Assembly: GCA_900763995.1 (NCBI GenBank)
Contig: CAAFMK010000115.1
Coordinates: 1 to 19,382, forward strand
DNA: 19,382 bases
Reading direction: 5' to 3'
Source of the DNA: an uncultured Oscillospiraceae bacterium
GTDB lineage: Bacteria > Bacillota > Clostridia > Oscillospirales > Oscillospiraceae
Shown piece after piece: positions 8,545 to 16,631 of this stretch. Every line of letters begins with the position of its first letter. Position 1 is the stretch's first letter. Both the position numbers and the translations under genes were made by a program. The notes below the pieces were generated by a model that ran no database searches, was not told where the DNA came from, and saw only the letters and a list, made by a program, of their open reading frames with translations.

Positions 8545-10191
8545 TCAGATGGCATCTCCGAAAAATAGCTTCATATCATGCTCAACGGTGTCAATTCCCG
8601 CAATCCCGAACTTCTCTACCAGTACCTTTGCCACATTGGGGCTGAGGAAGGCTGGCAGTGTGGGCCCTAAATGGATATTTTTCACGCCCAAGTATAAAAG
8701 CGCCAGCAAAACAATGACCGCTTTTTGCTCATACCATGCGATGTTGTAAATGATAGGCAGGTCGTTGATGTCCTCCAGACCAAATACTTCCTTAAGCTTC
8801 AGTGCAATGACAGCCAGAGAGTAGGAGTCATTACACTGCCCGGCATCCAGTACCCGGGGGATGCCGCCAATCTCTCCCAGATCCAGCTTATTGTACTTAT
8901 ACTTTGCACAACCAGCGGTCAGGATCACGGTATCCTTTGGCAGGGCCTTGGCAAACTCCGTGTAGTAATTGCGTGACTTTGCCCGGCCGTCACAGCCTGC
9001 CATCACCACAAATTTCCCAATGGCCCCGGACTTCACCCCATCTACCACTTTATCTGCCAGTGCCAGCACCTGATGGTGAGCAAATCCACCCACGATCTCA
9101 CCGCTCTCCAGCTCTACTGGGGGTGCACAGCGCTTGGCGTGGGCAATCAGCTGTGAAAAGTCCTTTTCTTCTCCCTCCGGTGCGGAGATATGCTTACAGC
9201 CGGGGTATCCGGCTGCACCAGTGGTATACATCCGATCTTTATAGCTGTCCTTGGGTGGGACGATGCAGTTTGTAGTCATCAAAATGGGGCCGTTAAAGGA
9301 CTCAAACTCCTCCTTCTGTGCCCACCAAGCATTGCCATAATTGCCCACGAAATGGGTATACTTCTTAAAGGCTGGATAGTAGTGGGCTGGCAGCATCTCG
9401 GAGTGTGTGTACACATCCACCCCAGTCCCCTCTGTCTGCTTCAGCAGCATCTCCAGATCCCGCAGATCATGTCCGGAGACCAAAATACCGGGGCGATCCC
9501 CCACGCCGATCTTCACTTTTGTCATCTCAGGATTACCATAGGCCGATGTGTTGGCCTTATCCAGCATGGCCATACCATCCACGCCGTATTTCCCCACTTC
9601 CAAGGTCAGGGCCACTAGATCATTTACAGACAGGGTATCATCCAGTGTGGCTGCCAGCGCCCGCTGCATGAAAGCATCCAGCCCGTCATCCTCAACCCCC
9701 AGCACCAAAGCGTGCTTGCTATAGGCTGAAAGCCCCTTGAGCCCATATGTGATCAATTCCCGAAGGCTGCGAATATCCTCGTCCTGTGTGGACAGCACAC
9801 CCACCTGAGCGGCCTTCTCCTGCCAGACCTGTCTATTCAGGTCAAACCACAGCGCGGCCTCAGGGAGATGACTGCTGTCCCCAATCTGTGCCAGAAGGGC
9901 CTGTGTCTGGCGGATGGTATCCTCAATACACCCATTGATCGCCTCCTCATCAAAGTTGGCATTGGTGATGGTGACAAACAGGTTGTGCATGACCATGCGG
10001 TTGACCTGAGGGGGCACAGGCCTCCCCTCTTGGCGCAGCTGTGTGGCCGCTGCGGCCAACCCCTTTGTCACATAGACCAGCAGATCCTGCATCCCTGCCA
10101 CAGCAGGTGTCTTACCGCAGACACCCATTTGGGTACAGCCAGTACAGTGAGCGGTCTCCTGGCACTGAAAACAAAACATTTTATGATTCAT
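8545..10191 (-). CDS. hcp: Hydroxylamine reductase / hybrid cluster protein, class I
   Basis: Cytoplasmic iron-sulfur enzyme with hydroxylamine reductase and NO reductase activity in the family; it protects anaerobes from nitrosative stress. The N-terminal cubane ligands are Cys7, Cys10, Cys19 and Cys25 (Cx2C-x8-C-x5-C), which marks class I of strict anaerobes. The hybrid-cluster ligands can all be assigned in order: His241, Glu265, Cys309, Cys400, Cys428, Cys453, Glu488 and Lys490. The 548 residues are full length. An extra Cys16 lies within the N-terminal motif. The frame extends upstream to 10227, but ATG 10191 is chosen because AAAGGAG lies about 9 nt before it and the product then begins MNHKMFCFQC. 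No hcr-type reductase lies next to it, so the electron donor is unknown. It leads the hemerythrin gene and diverges from a Crp/Fnr regulator. Confidence 0.96.
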   Translation of the reverse strand: MNHKMFCFQCQETAHCTGCTQMGVCGKTPAVAGMQDLLVYVTKGLAAAATQLRQEGRPVPPQVNRMVMHNLFVTITNANFDEEAINGCIEDTIRQTQALLAQIGDSSHLPEAALWFDLNRQVWQEKAAQVGVLSTQDEDIRSLRELITYGLKGLSAYSKHALVLGVEDDGLDAFMQRALAATLDDTLSVNDLVALTLEVGKYGVDGMAMLDKANTSAYGNPEMTKVKIGVGDRPGILVSGHDLRDLEMLLKQTEGTGVDVYTHSEMLPAHYYPAFKKYTHFVGNYGNAWWAQKEEFESFNGPILMTTNCIVPPKDSYKDRMYTTGAAGYPGCKHISAPEGEEKDFSQLIAHAKRCAPPVELESGEIVGGFAHHQVLALADKVVDGVKSGAIGKFVVMAGCDGRAKSRNYYTEFAKALPKDTVILTAGCAKYKYNKLDLGEIGGIPRVLDAGQCNDSYSLAVIALKLKEVFGLEDINDLPIIYNIAWYEQKAVIVLLALLYLGVKNIHLGPTLPAFLSPNVAKVLVEKFGIAGIDTVEHDMKLFFGDAI

Positions 10192-10235
10192 ATTGGTACT
10201 CTCCTTTATGATTTGTAAAGAACTCAAATGATCCC

Positions 10236-10264
10236 TTGATTTTCTAACTGTAGTTTAATACAAT
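10236..10264 (+). promoter_or_regulatory. Sigma-A-type promoter of the Crp/Fnr regulator gene
   Basis: TTGATT (10236-10241), a 17-nt spacer and TACAAT (10259-10264, 5 of 6) give a good housekeeping promoter. The predicted start is near 10271, about 36 nt before the regulator ATG. The 16-bp palindrome lies just downstream of this start. Confidence 0.75.
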
Positions 10265-10278
10265 AAGCTCCATAAAGA

Positions 10279-10294
10279 TGTTGTTATAACAACA
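10279..10294. promoter_or_regulatory. Perfect 16-bp palindromic operator between hcp and its regulator
   Basis: TGTTGTTATAACAACA is a perfect palindrome in the divergent spacer. Its size and dyad symmetry fit a Crp/Fnr-family dimer site. It lies at about +8 to +24 of the regulator promoter, a repressing position, and upstream of hcp in the other direction, a position open to activation. The binding protein is inferred to be the adjacent regulator; this is not shown. Confidence 0.75.
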
Positions 10295-10306
10295 AAGGTG
10301 AGGAAT

Positions 10307-10984
10307 ATGGATTTTAATTTTTTGAAAAGCACCCCCCTGTTTCATGGGATGACCCCTCAGGAAATCAAAACACTCCTCGGCTGTCTGCACCCAGTTGAAA
10401 AAACATTCCAGCGGGGCGGTGTCATCTACCACGCAGGTGACCAGATCCATACCATTGGAATTGTGCTCTCTGGCAGTGTATCCATTGAAAATGATGATGT
10501 GTGGGGAAACAAAAGCATCCTTGACCAGGTTGGGCCCGGTCAGGTATTTGCAGAGACCTACGCCTGCACGCCAGGTGTTCCATTGATGATCTCTGTTGTG
10601 GCTGTGGAGGTATCTGAGATTCTGTTTTTAGATATCGGCCATGTTCTTCATGTCTGCTCCAGCGCCTGTAACTTCCACAATCAACTGATTCAAAATCTGC
10701 TGTTTATCGCCTCCCAAAAAAATCTTCATCTGTCCCGCCGCATCTTTCATACCAGTTCCAAGTCCATTCGGGGCCGTCTGCTGTCCTACCTCTCCTTTCA
10801 GGCCGCACAGCAGGGGGCGCTCTCCTTTGACATCCCATTTAAGCGCCAGCAGCTGGCGGACTATCTCAGCGTGGATCGGAGCGCTCTGTCCAACGAGCTG
10901 AGCAAAATGCAGCGGGACGGACTGATCCAAGTCCATCGAAATCACTTTACCCTAATTGGTATCCATCCCGAGAGCCGGATCTGA
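10307..10984 (+). CDS. Crp/Fnr-family transcriptional regulator, HcpR-like
   Basis: One-component DNA-binding regulator of 225 residues. The N-terminal cyclic-nucleotide-binding-type beta-roll (about 1-120, IGIVLSGSVSIEND) leads through a dimerisation helix to a winged-helix C-terminus. Its recognition helix is about 190-201 (DRSALSNELSKM). Cysteines occur at LLGC, YACTPG and VCSSAC but not in the FNR N-terminal cluster arrangement, so the effector (heme, NO or other) cannot be read from sequence. ATG 10307 is chosen over an in-frame GTG at 10298, because that GTG overlaps the AAGGTGAGG ribosome binding site. The position divergent from hcp matches HcpR regulators of nitrosative stress. It is convergent with the DUF4363 gene, 10 nt away, with no obvious terminator between. 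Confidence 0.9.
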   Translation: MDFNFLKSTPLFHGMTPQEIKTLLGCLHPVEKTFQRGGVIYHAGDQIHTIGIVLSGSVSIENDDVWGNKSILDQVGPGQVFAETYACTPGVPLMISVVAVEVSEILFLDIGHVLHVCSSACNFHNQLIQNLLFIASQKNLHLSRRIFHTSSKSIRGRLLSYLSFQAAQQGALSFDIPFKRQQLADYLSVDRSALSNELSKMQRDGLIQVHRNHFTLIGIHPESRI

Positions 10985-10994
10985 TCCTAAATTT

Positions 10995-11375
10995 TTATAG
11001 CACATTGGTGATACTGGCCTGTTCCATATCGGCCAGCAGCTCCAGCTTGGTCATGAGATCTGCATTTGCTGCGTTATACTGATCGGTCTCCTGCAACTCT
11101 AGATACTCCATCACCACCCGGAGGGCGCACAAAATTTCATCGGTATCTGAGTGGCGCATGATGGTATGAAAATAGAAGTGGTGCCCCTGCCAGTCCTCAT
11201 AGACCCCCTGCGTCAATGCCCTGGCCTCTGCCCAGCGCCCCTGGCTGGTGAGCCGCTGAGACTGGCTCAGGCGCTGATTCATGTCCTCTGTCAGGCTGTT
11301 GGTATACCAACCATTGACCAGGCTTGCCCCCAGCAGGGCCGCAATCAGAGCGGCTGCAATCCACAGTCGTTTCAT
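10995..11375 (-). CDS. DUF4363 family protein
   Basis: Small protein of 126 residues with one N-terminal membrane helix or signal anchor (about 4-20, LWIAAALIAALLGASLV) and an extracytoplasmic, mostly helical remainder (helices around 25-55 and 70-120). I recognise it as DUF4363, a family of unknown function commonly found next to DUF421 genes in Clostridia. The ATG at 11375 overlaps the DUF421 stop in an ATGA junction and has GGGAGGGG about 7 nt upstream, so translation is coupled. A longer start at 11390 exists but lacks support. No enzymatic motif is visible. Confidence 0.8.
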   Translation of the reverse strand: MKRLWIAAALIAALLGASLVNGWYTNSLTEDMNQRLSQSQRLTSQGRWAEARALTQGVYEDWQGHHFYFHTIMRHSDTDEILCALRVVMEYLELQETDQYNAANADLMTKLELLADMEQASITNVL

Positions 11376-12067
11376 GGCTTCCCCTCCCATCTCTCCTCAT
11401 CCCGTTTGGCCAGATAGATCTTGTCCTGCTCATCTACCAACAAAAGGAAAATCGTTTTGATGTCCTTGCACCCTCTTCTGGTCAGCTGAACATCCAGCCA
11501 GGGCCGGTCGTGTCCCAGTGCCTTCAAATTGTGCTCCAGCAGACGGCCATCACTGACCACCACTCGGGGCAGTCCCCCATCCTGTGAGGACACATTGAGC
11601 TGCTGGGCTGTGGGGGGCTTCTGATTGGCATAGGGCAGCACGGACAGTCTGCCATTGGTCTCTAAAATTGCATATCTTACCCCAGACAGATCTGTATACC
11701 CCTGTCCCCGCAGCTCCTCCAGCAGCTCATCTATGGTCAGTCGGTTTCGCGCCATCTCCCGCTGTACCAGATTGCCATTTTCCACCACCACACTGGGCCG
11801 CCCGCACATAAGCGCCCGAAAACGCACACACTTCATGGTGAGGACAGACAGGATCATAGTGATGGAGAGGAGGGTCAAAATTGGGATCACCCCGGTCAGG
11901 AGCGGAATCCCGTAGTCCTGCATGGGGACAGAGGCCAGATCTGCAATGATGAGGGAGAGCACCAGCTCTGAGGGCTCCAGCTCCCCCACCTGGCGTTTTC
12001 CCATCAGGCGCACCCCGGCGATGATCAAAATGTATAAAATGATTGTACGCATCAGCCCTGTAAACAT
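11372..12067 (-). CDS. DUF421 domain membrane protein (YetF family)
   Basis: Inner membrane protein of 231 residues. Three hydrophobic helices (about 7-22, 34-50 and 55-78) are followed by a cytoplasmic DUF421 domain (about 85-225). The characteristic LMGKRQVGELEPSEL follows helix 1, with RPSVVVENGNLVQREMARNRLTIDELLEELR split across 90-120. Members include B. subtilis YetF and its paralogues, some linked to spore or germinant stability; the molecular function is unknown. ATG 12067 is preferred, with weak GGGGTG about 6 nt upstream; an in-frame GTG at 12076 is the alternative. It forms a coupled two-gene unit with DUF4363. The leader carries two hairpins at 12087-12138. Confidence 0.85.
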   Translation of the reverse strand: MFTGLMRTIILYILIIAGVRLMGKRQVGELEPSELVLSLIIADLASVPMQDYGIPLLTGVIPILTLLSITMILSVLTMKCVRFRALMCGRPSVVVENGNLVQREMARNRLTIDELLEELRGQGYTDLSGVRYAILETNGRLSVLPYANQKPPTAQQLNVSSQDGGLPRVVVSDGRLLEHNLKALGHDRPWLDVQLTRRGCKDIKTIFLLLVDEQDKIYLAKRDEERWEGKP

Positions 12068-12086
12068 AATATACACCCCATGTAAG

Positions 12087-12138
12087 CACCATTGAATTGG
12101 TGATTGAACTGCGGCGGATCTCCCCGCCTGATACAGTT
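12087..12138 (-). other. Two inverted repeats in the DUF421 leader
   Basis: CACCA (12087-12091) pairs with TGGTG (12098-12102). A larger structure pairs AACTG (12107-12111) with CAGTT (12134-12138) outside and GGCGG (12113-12117) with CCGCC (12124-12128) inside. If transcribed leftward they form two consecutive hairpins just before the DUF421 start. No T-run follows, so they are not classical terminators. They could be a leader regulatory structure or an operator. Confidence 0.35.
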
Positions 12139-12218
12139 TCCCCCTGTCCGGGAAAAATATCCTACAATTTGCCCAAAACTACAAGTAAAATTTCGCCAGA
12201 AAAAGGATAAAATTCATC

Positions 12219-12247
12219 TTGAAAAAAGACTATATTTCCGATATAAT
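12219..12247 (+). promoter_or_regulatory. Near-consensus promoter of carAB
   Basis: TTGAAA (12219-12224), a 17-nt spacer and a perfect TATAAT (12242-12247). The predicted start near 12254 leaves a leader of only about 34 nt, too short for a PyrR-type attenuator or a T-box. Any pyrimidine or arginine control must therefore act at this promoter or on the enzyme. Confidence 0.88.
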
Positions 12248-12287
12248 AGGTCGATTTAACTTGAGAATGGAAGGCGAGTGAGTATTT

Positions 12288-13370
12288 ATGAAAGCAACCC
12301 TGATCCTGGCAAACGGCAGCATTTTCTCCGGCACCAGCATCGGAAGCACTGAGACCTGCGTTTGTGAGATGGTATTCAACACCTCCATGGCCGGCTATCA
12401 GGAGATTTTGACTGACCCCTCCTATGCTGGTCAAGGTGTGGTAATGTCCTATCCGCTGATCGGTAACTACGGTGTCAACAGTCAGGACAACGAGTCCAGC
12501 CGTCCCTGGGCGGAAGCTCTTGTGGTGCGTCACCTCTCCCCCCGTGGCAGCAATTTCCGCTGTGAGAGCGATCTTGGCACCTATTTAAAAAACCACAATA
12601 TTACCGGTATCCAGGGTGTTGACACCCGGGCGCTGACAAAATTACTCCGTAGTCAGGGGAGCATGAATGGCATGGTCACCTGTGCGGAGCATTTTAATAT
12701 CGCTGAGGTGCTGGAGCAGCTCAAGGCCTATGAGGTCAAAAACACTGTGGCCAAAGTGACCCGTACCCAGCCTGAGGTGTTCCCCGCTCAGGGTGAACAG
12801 AAGTACCGGGTGGCTATGATGGACTATGGTGTGACCAACCATGTGATCAACTGCCTGTGCCGCCGGGGCTGTGAGGTCACCGTCCTGCCCGCCTCCACCT
12901 CCGCTCAGGAGGTCTTGTCCGGGGGCTACGACGGTGTGATGCTCTCCAACGGCCCTGGAGATCCCGCTGAGAATGTGGAGATCATCCATCAGGTCAAGGC
13001 CCTGTATGAGAGCAAGCTGCCTTTGTTCGGCGTATGTCTGGGCCACCAGCTGCTGGCTCTGGCCACGGGGGCCAAGACCACCCGTCTGCCCTATGGTCAC
13101 CGGGGTGCCAACCACCCTGTGCGGGATCTGGAAAAGGGTCGGGTCTTTATCACAGGGCAAAACCACGGCTATGTGGTGGTGAATGAGTCTGTTGACCCAG
13201 CTGTGGCTGAGATCTCCCACATCAATGTCAACGACGGCACCTGTGCAGGTCTGCGCTACCGCCGCCCCAACTGCTTTACCACTCAGTTCCACCCTGAGGC
13301 CAACACCGGCCCTAAGGACACGGAGTACCTCTTCGACCGCTTTATCGAATCTATGGGAGGTAACAAGTAA
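12288..13370 (+). CDS. carA: Carbamoyl-phosphate synthase, small (glutaminase) subunit
   Basis: Hydrolyses glutamine and channels ammonia to CarB for carbamoyl phosphate, feeding pyrimidine and arginine synthesis. The 360 residues match the family. The N-terminal small-chain domain (about 1-135, LANGSIFSGTSIGS) precedes a class I glutamine amidotransferase domain (about 175-358). The nucleophile Cys250 is in FGVCLGHQ, with His335 and Glu337 in QFHPE. The ATG at 12288 follows a GGAAGGCGAG region with a slightly long spacer. The stop overlaps the carB start by one base (TAATG), so the subunits are translationally coupled. Confidence 0.96.
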   Translation: MKATLILANGSIFSGTSIGSTETCVCEMVFNTSMAGYQEILTDPSYAGQGVVMSYPLIGNYGVNSQDNESSRPWAEALVVRHLSPRGSNFRCESDLGTYLKNHNITGIQGVDTRALTKLLRSQGSMNGMVTCAEHFNIAEVLEQLKAYEVKNTVAKVTRTQPEVFPAQGEQKYRVAMMDYGVTNHVINCLCRRGCEVTVLPASTSAQEVLSGGYDGVMLSNGPGDPAENVEIIHQVKALYESKLPLFGVCLGHQLLALATGAKTTRLPYGHRGANHPVRDLEKGRVFITGQNHGYVVVNESVDPAVAEISHINVNDGTCAGLRYRRPNCFTTQFHPEANTGPKDTEYLFDRFIESMGGNK

Positions 13371-16300
13371 TGTCAAAGTATACTGATGTGAAGAAGGTTC
13401 TGGTGCTGGGCTCCGGCCCCATTGTCATCGGCCAGGCCGCTGAATTTGACTACGCCGGCACTCAGGCTTGCCGTGCACTGAAGGAAGAGGGACTAGAGGT
13501 CGTTCTGGTCAACTCCAACCCCGCCACCATTATGACCGACAAGGACATTGCTGACCATGTGTATATCGAGCCCCTGAACATCCCCTCTATCACACAGGTC
13601 ATCGAGATCGAGCGTCCCGACTCCATCCTGCCCACCCTGGGTGGTCAGACCGGTCTGAATCTGGCGATGGCCCTCCACGAAAACGGCACCCTGGACAAGT
13701 ATGGGGTGCGCCTGTTGGGCACCTCCCCAGAGTCCATCCGTAAGGCCGAGGATCGCCAGGGCTTCAAGGACTGCATGGAGTCCATCAACCAGCCCTGTGT
13801 CACCTCTCTGGTTGTAGAGAGCGTCAAGGATGCTGTTGACTTTGCTGAGAGCATTGGTTACCCCGTCGTCGTCCGTCCCGCCTACACACTGGGCGGCAGC
13901 GGCGGCGGCATCGCCTATGACCAGGCCAGTCTGGAGGAGATCTCTGAGCGTGGCATCGCCCTGTCCCGTGTGGGTCAGGTGCTGATCGAGCGGTGCATCT
14001 CCGGCTGGAAGGAGATCGAGTTCGAGGTCATGCGTGACTCTGTGGGCAATGTAATCACCATCTGCTCTATGGAGAACATCGACCCTGTGGGTGTCCACAC
14101 CGGCGACTCCATCGTGGTGGCCCCCACCCAGACCCTGGCCAACCGGGAGTTCCAGATGCTCCGCTCCGCTGCTCTGGACATTATTTCCGCACTGGAGATC
14201 GAGGGTGGCTGTAATGTTCAGTTTGCTTTGAATCCTGACAGCTTTGAGTATGCGGTCATCGAGGTCAATCCCCGTGTGTCCCGCTCCTCTGCCCTGGCCT
14301 CCAAGGCCACCGGTTACCCCATTGCTAAGGTGGCTGCCAAGGTGGCGCTGGGCTACAGCCTGGATGAGATCCCCAACACAGTCACTGGAAAGACCATGGC
14401 CTGCTTTGAGCCCACCATTGATTACTGCGTACTGAAAATCCCCCGCCTGCCCTTTGATAAGTTCACCACCGCCAGCCGTACTCTGGGCACCCAGATGAAG
14501 GCCACCGGCGAGGTCATGGCCATTGCCAACTCCTTTGAGGGTGCCCTGATGAAGGCCATCCGCTCTCTGGAGCTGAATGTCCGGGCCCTGAAGCTGGACA
14601 AGCTGGAGGGACTGTACACCGACGAGATCGAGGATCTGCTGTTCCAGGTCACCGACGAGCGGCTGTTTGTGGTGGCTGAGGCCCTGCGCCGTGGCTTCTC
14701 CCCTCAGAAGATCAACAATATCACCAAGATGGACATCTGGTTCTTGGACGGCTTCAAGCGTATTATCGACATGGAGGAGGAGCTCAAGCACTGCAAGGGC
14801 GAGCCTGATATTGACACCCTGAAGCGGGCCAAGGAGATGTGCTTTGCAGACAGCTATATTGGTACTCTGTGCGGCATGAAGCAGGTAGAGGTGAAGGCCC
14901 TGCGGGAGCGCTATGGCATTATCCCATCCTACAAGATGGTGGACACCTGCGCCGCTGAGTTTGACGCTGAGACCCCCTACTACTACTCCTCCTATGACGG
15001 AGAAAATGAAGCTGTGGACAATGGCACCGGCAAAAAGAAGGTGCTGGTGCTGGGCTCCGGCCCCATCCGTATCGGCCAGGGCATTGAGTTCGACTACTGC
15101 TCTGTCCACTCTGTATGGGCCCTGAAAAAGCTGGGCTGTGAGACCATCATCGTCAACAACAACCCTGAGACCGTGTCCACCGACTTCGACGTGGCCGACA
15201 AACTCTACTTCGAGCCTCTCACCGCTGAGGATGTGCAGAACATCGTGGAGCAGGAGAAGCCCTGGGGCGCTGTGGTGCAGTTCGGCGGACAGACCGCCAT
15301 CAAGCTGGCCAAGGCCCTGACTGACATGGGCGTGCGCATTCTGGGTACCTCCTCCGACGGCGTAGACGCCGCCGAGGACCGTGAGCGCTTTGACGACATC
15401 CTGCAAAAGTGCAACATCCCCAGAGCCAAGGGCCGCACCATCTACACCACTGAGGAGGCCCTGGAGGCCGCCCATGAACTGGGCTACCCCGTTCTGGTCC
15501 GTCCCTCCTATGTTCTGGGCGGCCAGGGTATGGAGATCGCCTACTCCGACCGGAACATTGAGGAATTCATGAAGATCATCAACATGACCGTTCAGGAGCA
15601 CCCCATTCTGGTGGACAAGTACCTGATGGGCCGTGAGCTGGAGGTTGACGGCGTATTTGACGGCGAGGATATCCTGATCCCCGGCATCATGGAGCACGTG
15701 GAGCGTGCCGGCGTCCACTCCGGCGACTCCATCGCTGTGTATCCTCCCCTCCACCTGGAGGAGAAGCACCGGGAGCAGATCCTCCAGCACACCCGGAACA
15801 TGGCCAAGCACCTGGGTGTCATCGGCCTGATCAATGCACAGTATATCCTCTATAACGACGAGATCTATGTCATTGAGGTCAACCCCCGCTCCTCCCGCAC
15901 CATCCCCTATATCTCCAAGGTCACCGGCGTGCCCATCATCGACCTGGCTACTGAGGTCATGCTGGGTGCCAAGCTGAAGGATCTGGCCTATGGCACCGGC
16001 ATCTACAAGGAGGCCAGCTACTACGCTGTCAAGGCCCCCGTGTTCTCCTTCGAGAAGCTCACCGATGTGGATACCGGCCTTGGCCCTGAGATGAAGTCCA
16101 CTGGCGAGGTGCTGGGTCTGGCTGAGACCTATCCCCAGGCACTGCTCAAGGCCTTCAAGGGCTCTGGTATGCGCGCTCCCAAGAAGGGCGGCCGCATCAT
16201 CATTACTGTCAAGGACGAGGACAAGGATGAGATCCTCTCCATTGCCCGGGGCTTTGAGGAGATGGGTGTGGAGCTGTACGCCACCTCCGGCACCTGTGAG

Positions 16301-16579
16301 GCCCTGAACAACGCTGGCATATCCTGCAAGCGGGTAAACCGTGTCTCCCAGTCCCACCCCAATATCCTGGATATGATCGCCTCTGGCACTGTTGATCTGA
16401 TCATCAACACCCCCACCAAGGGGCGCAAGCAGGATACAGATGGCTTCCATATCCGCAGAAGTGCGGTGGAGCACGGCGTGGGCTGTGTCACCGCTGTGGA
16501 TACCGCCCGTGCTCTGCTCACTGTCCGTCAGCAGAGCCGTAGCGAAGATCTGACTCCCATTGACATCACCAAAATCTAA
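13370..16579 (+). CDS. carB: Carbamoyl-phosphate synthase, large subunit
   Basis: Makes carbamoyl phosphate from bicarbonate, ammonia and two ATP. The 1069 residues are full length. Two homologous ATP-grasp halves are clear: the first opens with VLVLGSGPIVIGQAAEFDY (about 11-29) and the second with VLVLGSGPIRIGQGIEFDY (about 559-577). Each carries its own ATP-grasp region (YTLGGSGGGIAY and YVLGGQGMEIAY) and a GDS-containing segment (HTGDSIVVAP and HSGDSIAVYP). A C-terminal MGS-like allosteric domain (about 935-1060) can bind nucleotide or ornithine effectors in other species. GGGAGG lies about 9 nt before the ATG. Codon use is strongly biased to C- and G-ending codons, as for a highly expressed host gene. 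Confidence 0.97.
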   Translation: MSKYTDVKKVLVLGSGPIVIGQAAEFDYAGTQACRALKEEGLEVVLVNSNPATIMTDKDIADHVYIEPLNIPSITQVIEIERPDSILPTLGGQTGLNLAMALHENGTLDKYGVRLLGTSPESIRKAEDRQGFKDCMESINQPCVTSLVVESVKDAVDFAESIGYPVVVRPAYTLGGSGGGIAYDQASLEEISERGIALSRVGQVLIERCISGWKEIEFEVMRDSVGNVITICSMENIDPVGVHTGDSIVVAPTQTLANREFQMLRSAALDIISALEIEGGCNVQFALNPDSFEYAVIEVNPRVSRSSALASKATGYPIAKVAAKVALGYSLDEIPNTVTGKTMACFEPTIDYCVLKIPRLPFDKFTTASRTLGTQMKATGEVMAIANSFEGALMKAIRSLELNVRALKLDKLEGLYTDEIEDLLFQVTDERLFVVAEALRRGFSPQKINNITKMDIWFLDGFKRIIDMEEELKHCKGEPDIDTLKRAKEMCFADSYIGTLCGMKQVEVKALRERYGIIPSYKMVDTCAAEFDAETPYYYSSYDGENEAVDNGTGKKKVLVLGSGPIRIGQGIEFDYCSVHSVWALKKLGCETIIVNNNPETVSTDFDVADKLYFEPLTAEDVQNIVEQEKPWGAVVQFGGQTAIKLAKALTDMGVRILGTSSDGVDAAEDRERFDDILQKCNIPRAKGRTIYTTEEALEAAHELGYPVLVRPSYVLGGQGMEIAYSDRNIEEFMKIINMTVQEHPILVDKYLMGRELEVDGVFDGEDILIPGIMEHVERAGVHSGDSIAVYPPLHLEEKHREQILQHTRNMAKHLGVIGLINAQYILYNDEIYVIEVNPRSSRTIPYISKVTGVPIIDLATEVMLGAKLKDLAYGTGIYKEASYYAVKAPVFSFEKLTDVDTGLGPEMKSTGEVLGLAETYPQALLKAFKGSGMRAPKKGGRIIITVKDEDKDEILSIARGFEEMGVELYATSGTCEALNNAGISCKRVNRVSQSHPNILDMIASGTVDLIINTPTKGRKQDTDGFHIRRSAVEHGVGCVTAVDTARALLTVRQQSRSEDLTPIDITKI
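13400..13422 (+). repeat. DNA repeat shared by the two halves of carB (second copy 15044-15066)
   Basis: A 23-nt stretch encoding LVLGSGP at the start of the first CarB half is identical at 15044-15066 at the start of the second half. It reflects the ancient internal duplication of CarB plus shared codon bias; it is not a mobile repeat. Confidence 0.85.
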
Positions 16580-16589
16580 TTTGCCTTGA

Positions 16590-16614
16590 GGGGCGGTCCA
16601 TTTCAGACCGCCCC
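16590..16614 (+). terminator. GC-rich hairpin after carB
   Basis: A perfect 9-bp stem (GGGGCGGTC at 16590-16598 with GACCGCCCC at 16606-16614) closes a 7-nt loop 10 nt after the carB stop. It lacks a T-run, so it may be a weak terminator or a 3'-end stabiliser of the carAB mRNA. Confidence 0.6.
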
Positions 16615-16631
16615 ATCGGTGATTTTATGGT

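Noticed and set aside
10192..10227. Longer N-terminus for Hcp (12 extra residues)
   Set aside because: AAAGGAG sits correctly before ATG 10191 and would lie inside the coding sequence of the longer form. The Cys motif spacing from the start also fits the short form.
12141..12287. PyrR attenuator, T-box or arginine riboswitch upstream of carA
   Set aside because: The near-consensus promoter leaves only about 34 nt of leader, with no terminator or specifier structure.
13493..16474. A 993-codon open frame antisense to carB
   Set aside because: It is the complement of a highly C/G-third-position-biased gene, which removes stops from that antisense frame. The translation shows no recognisable domain, is low in complexity (Gly/Leu/His/Asp-rich), and carB is unquestionable.
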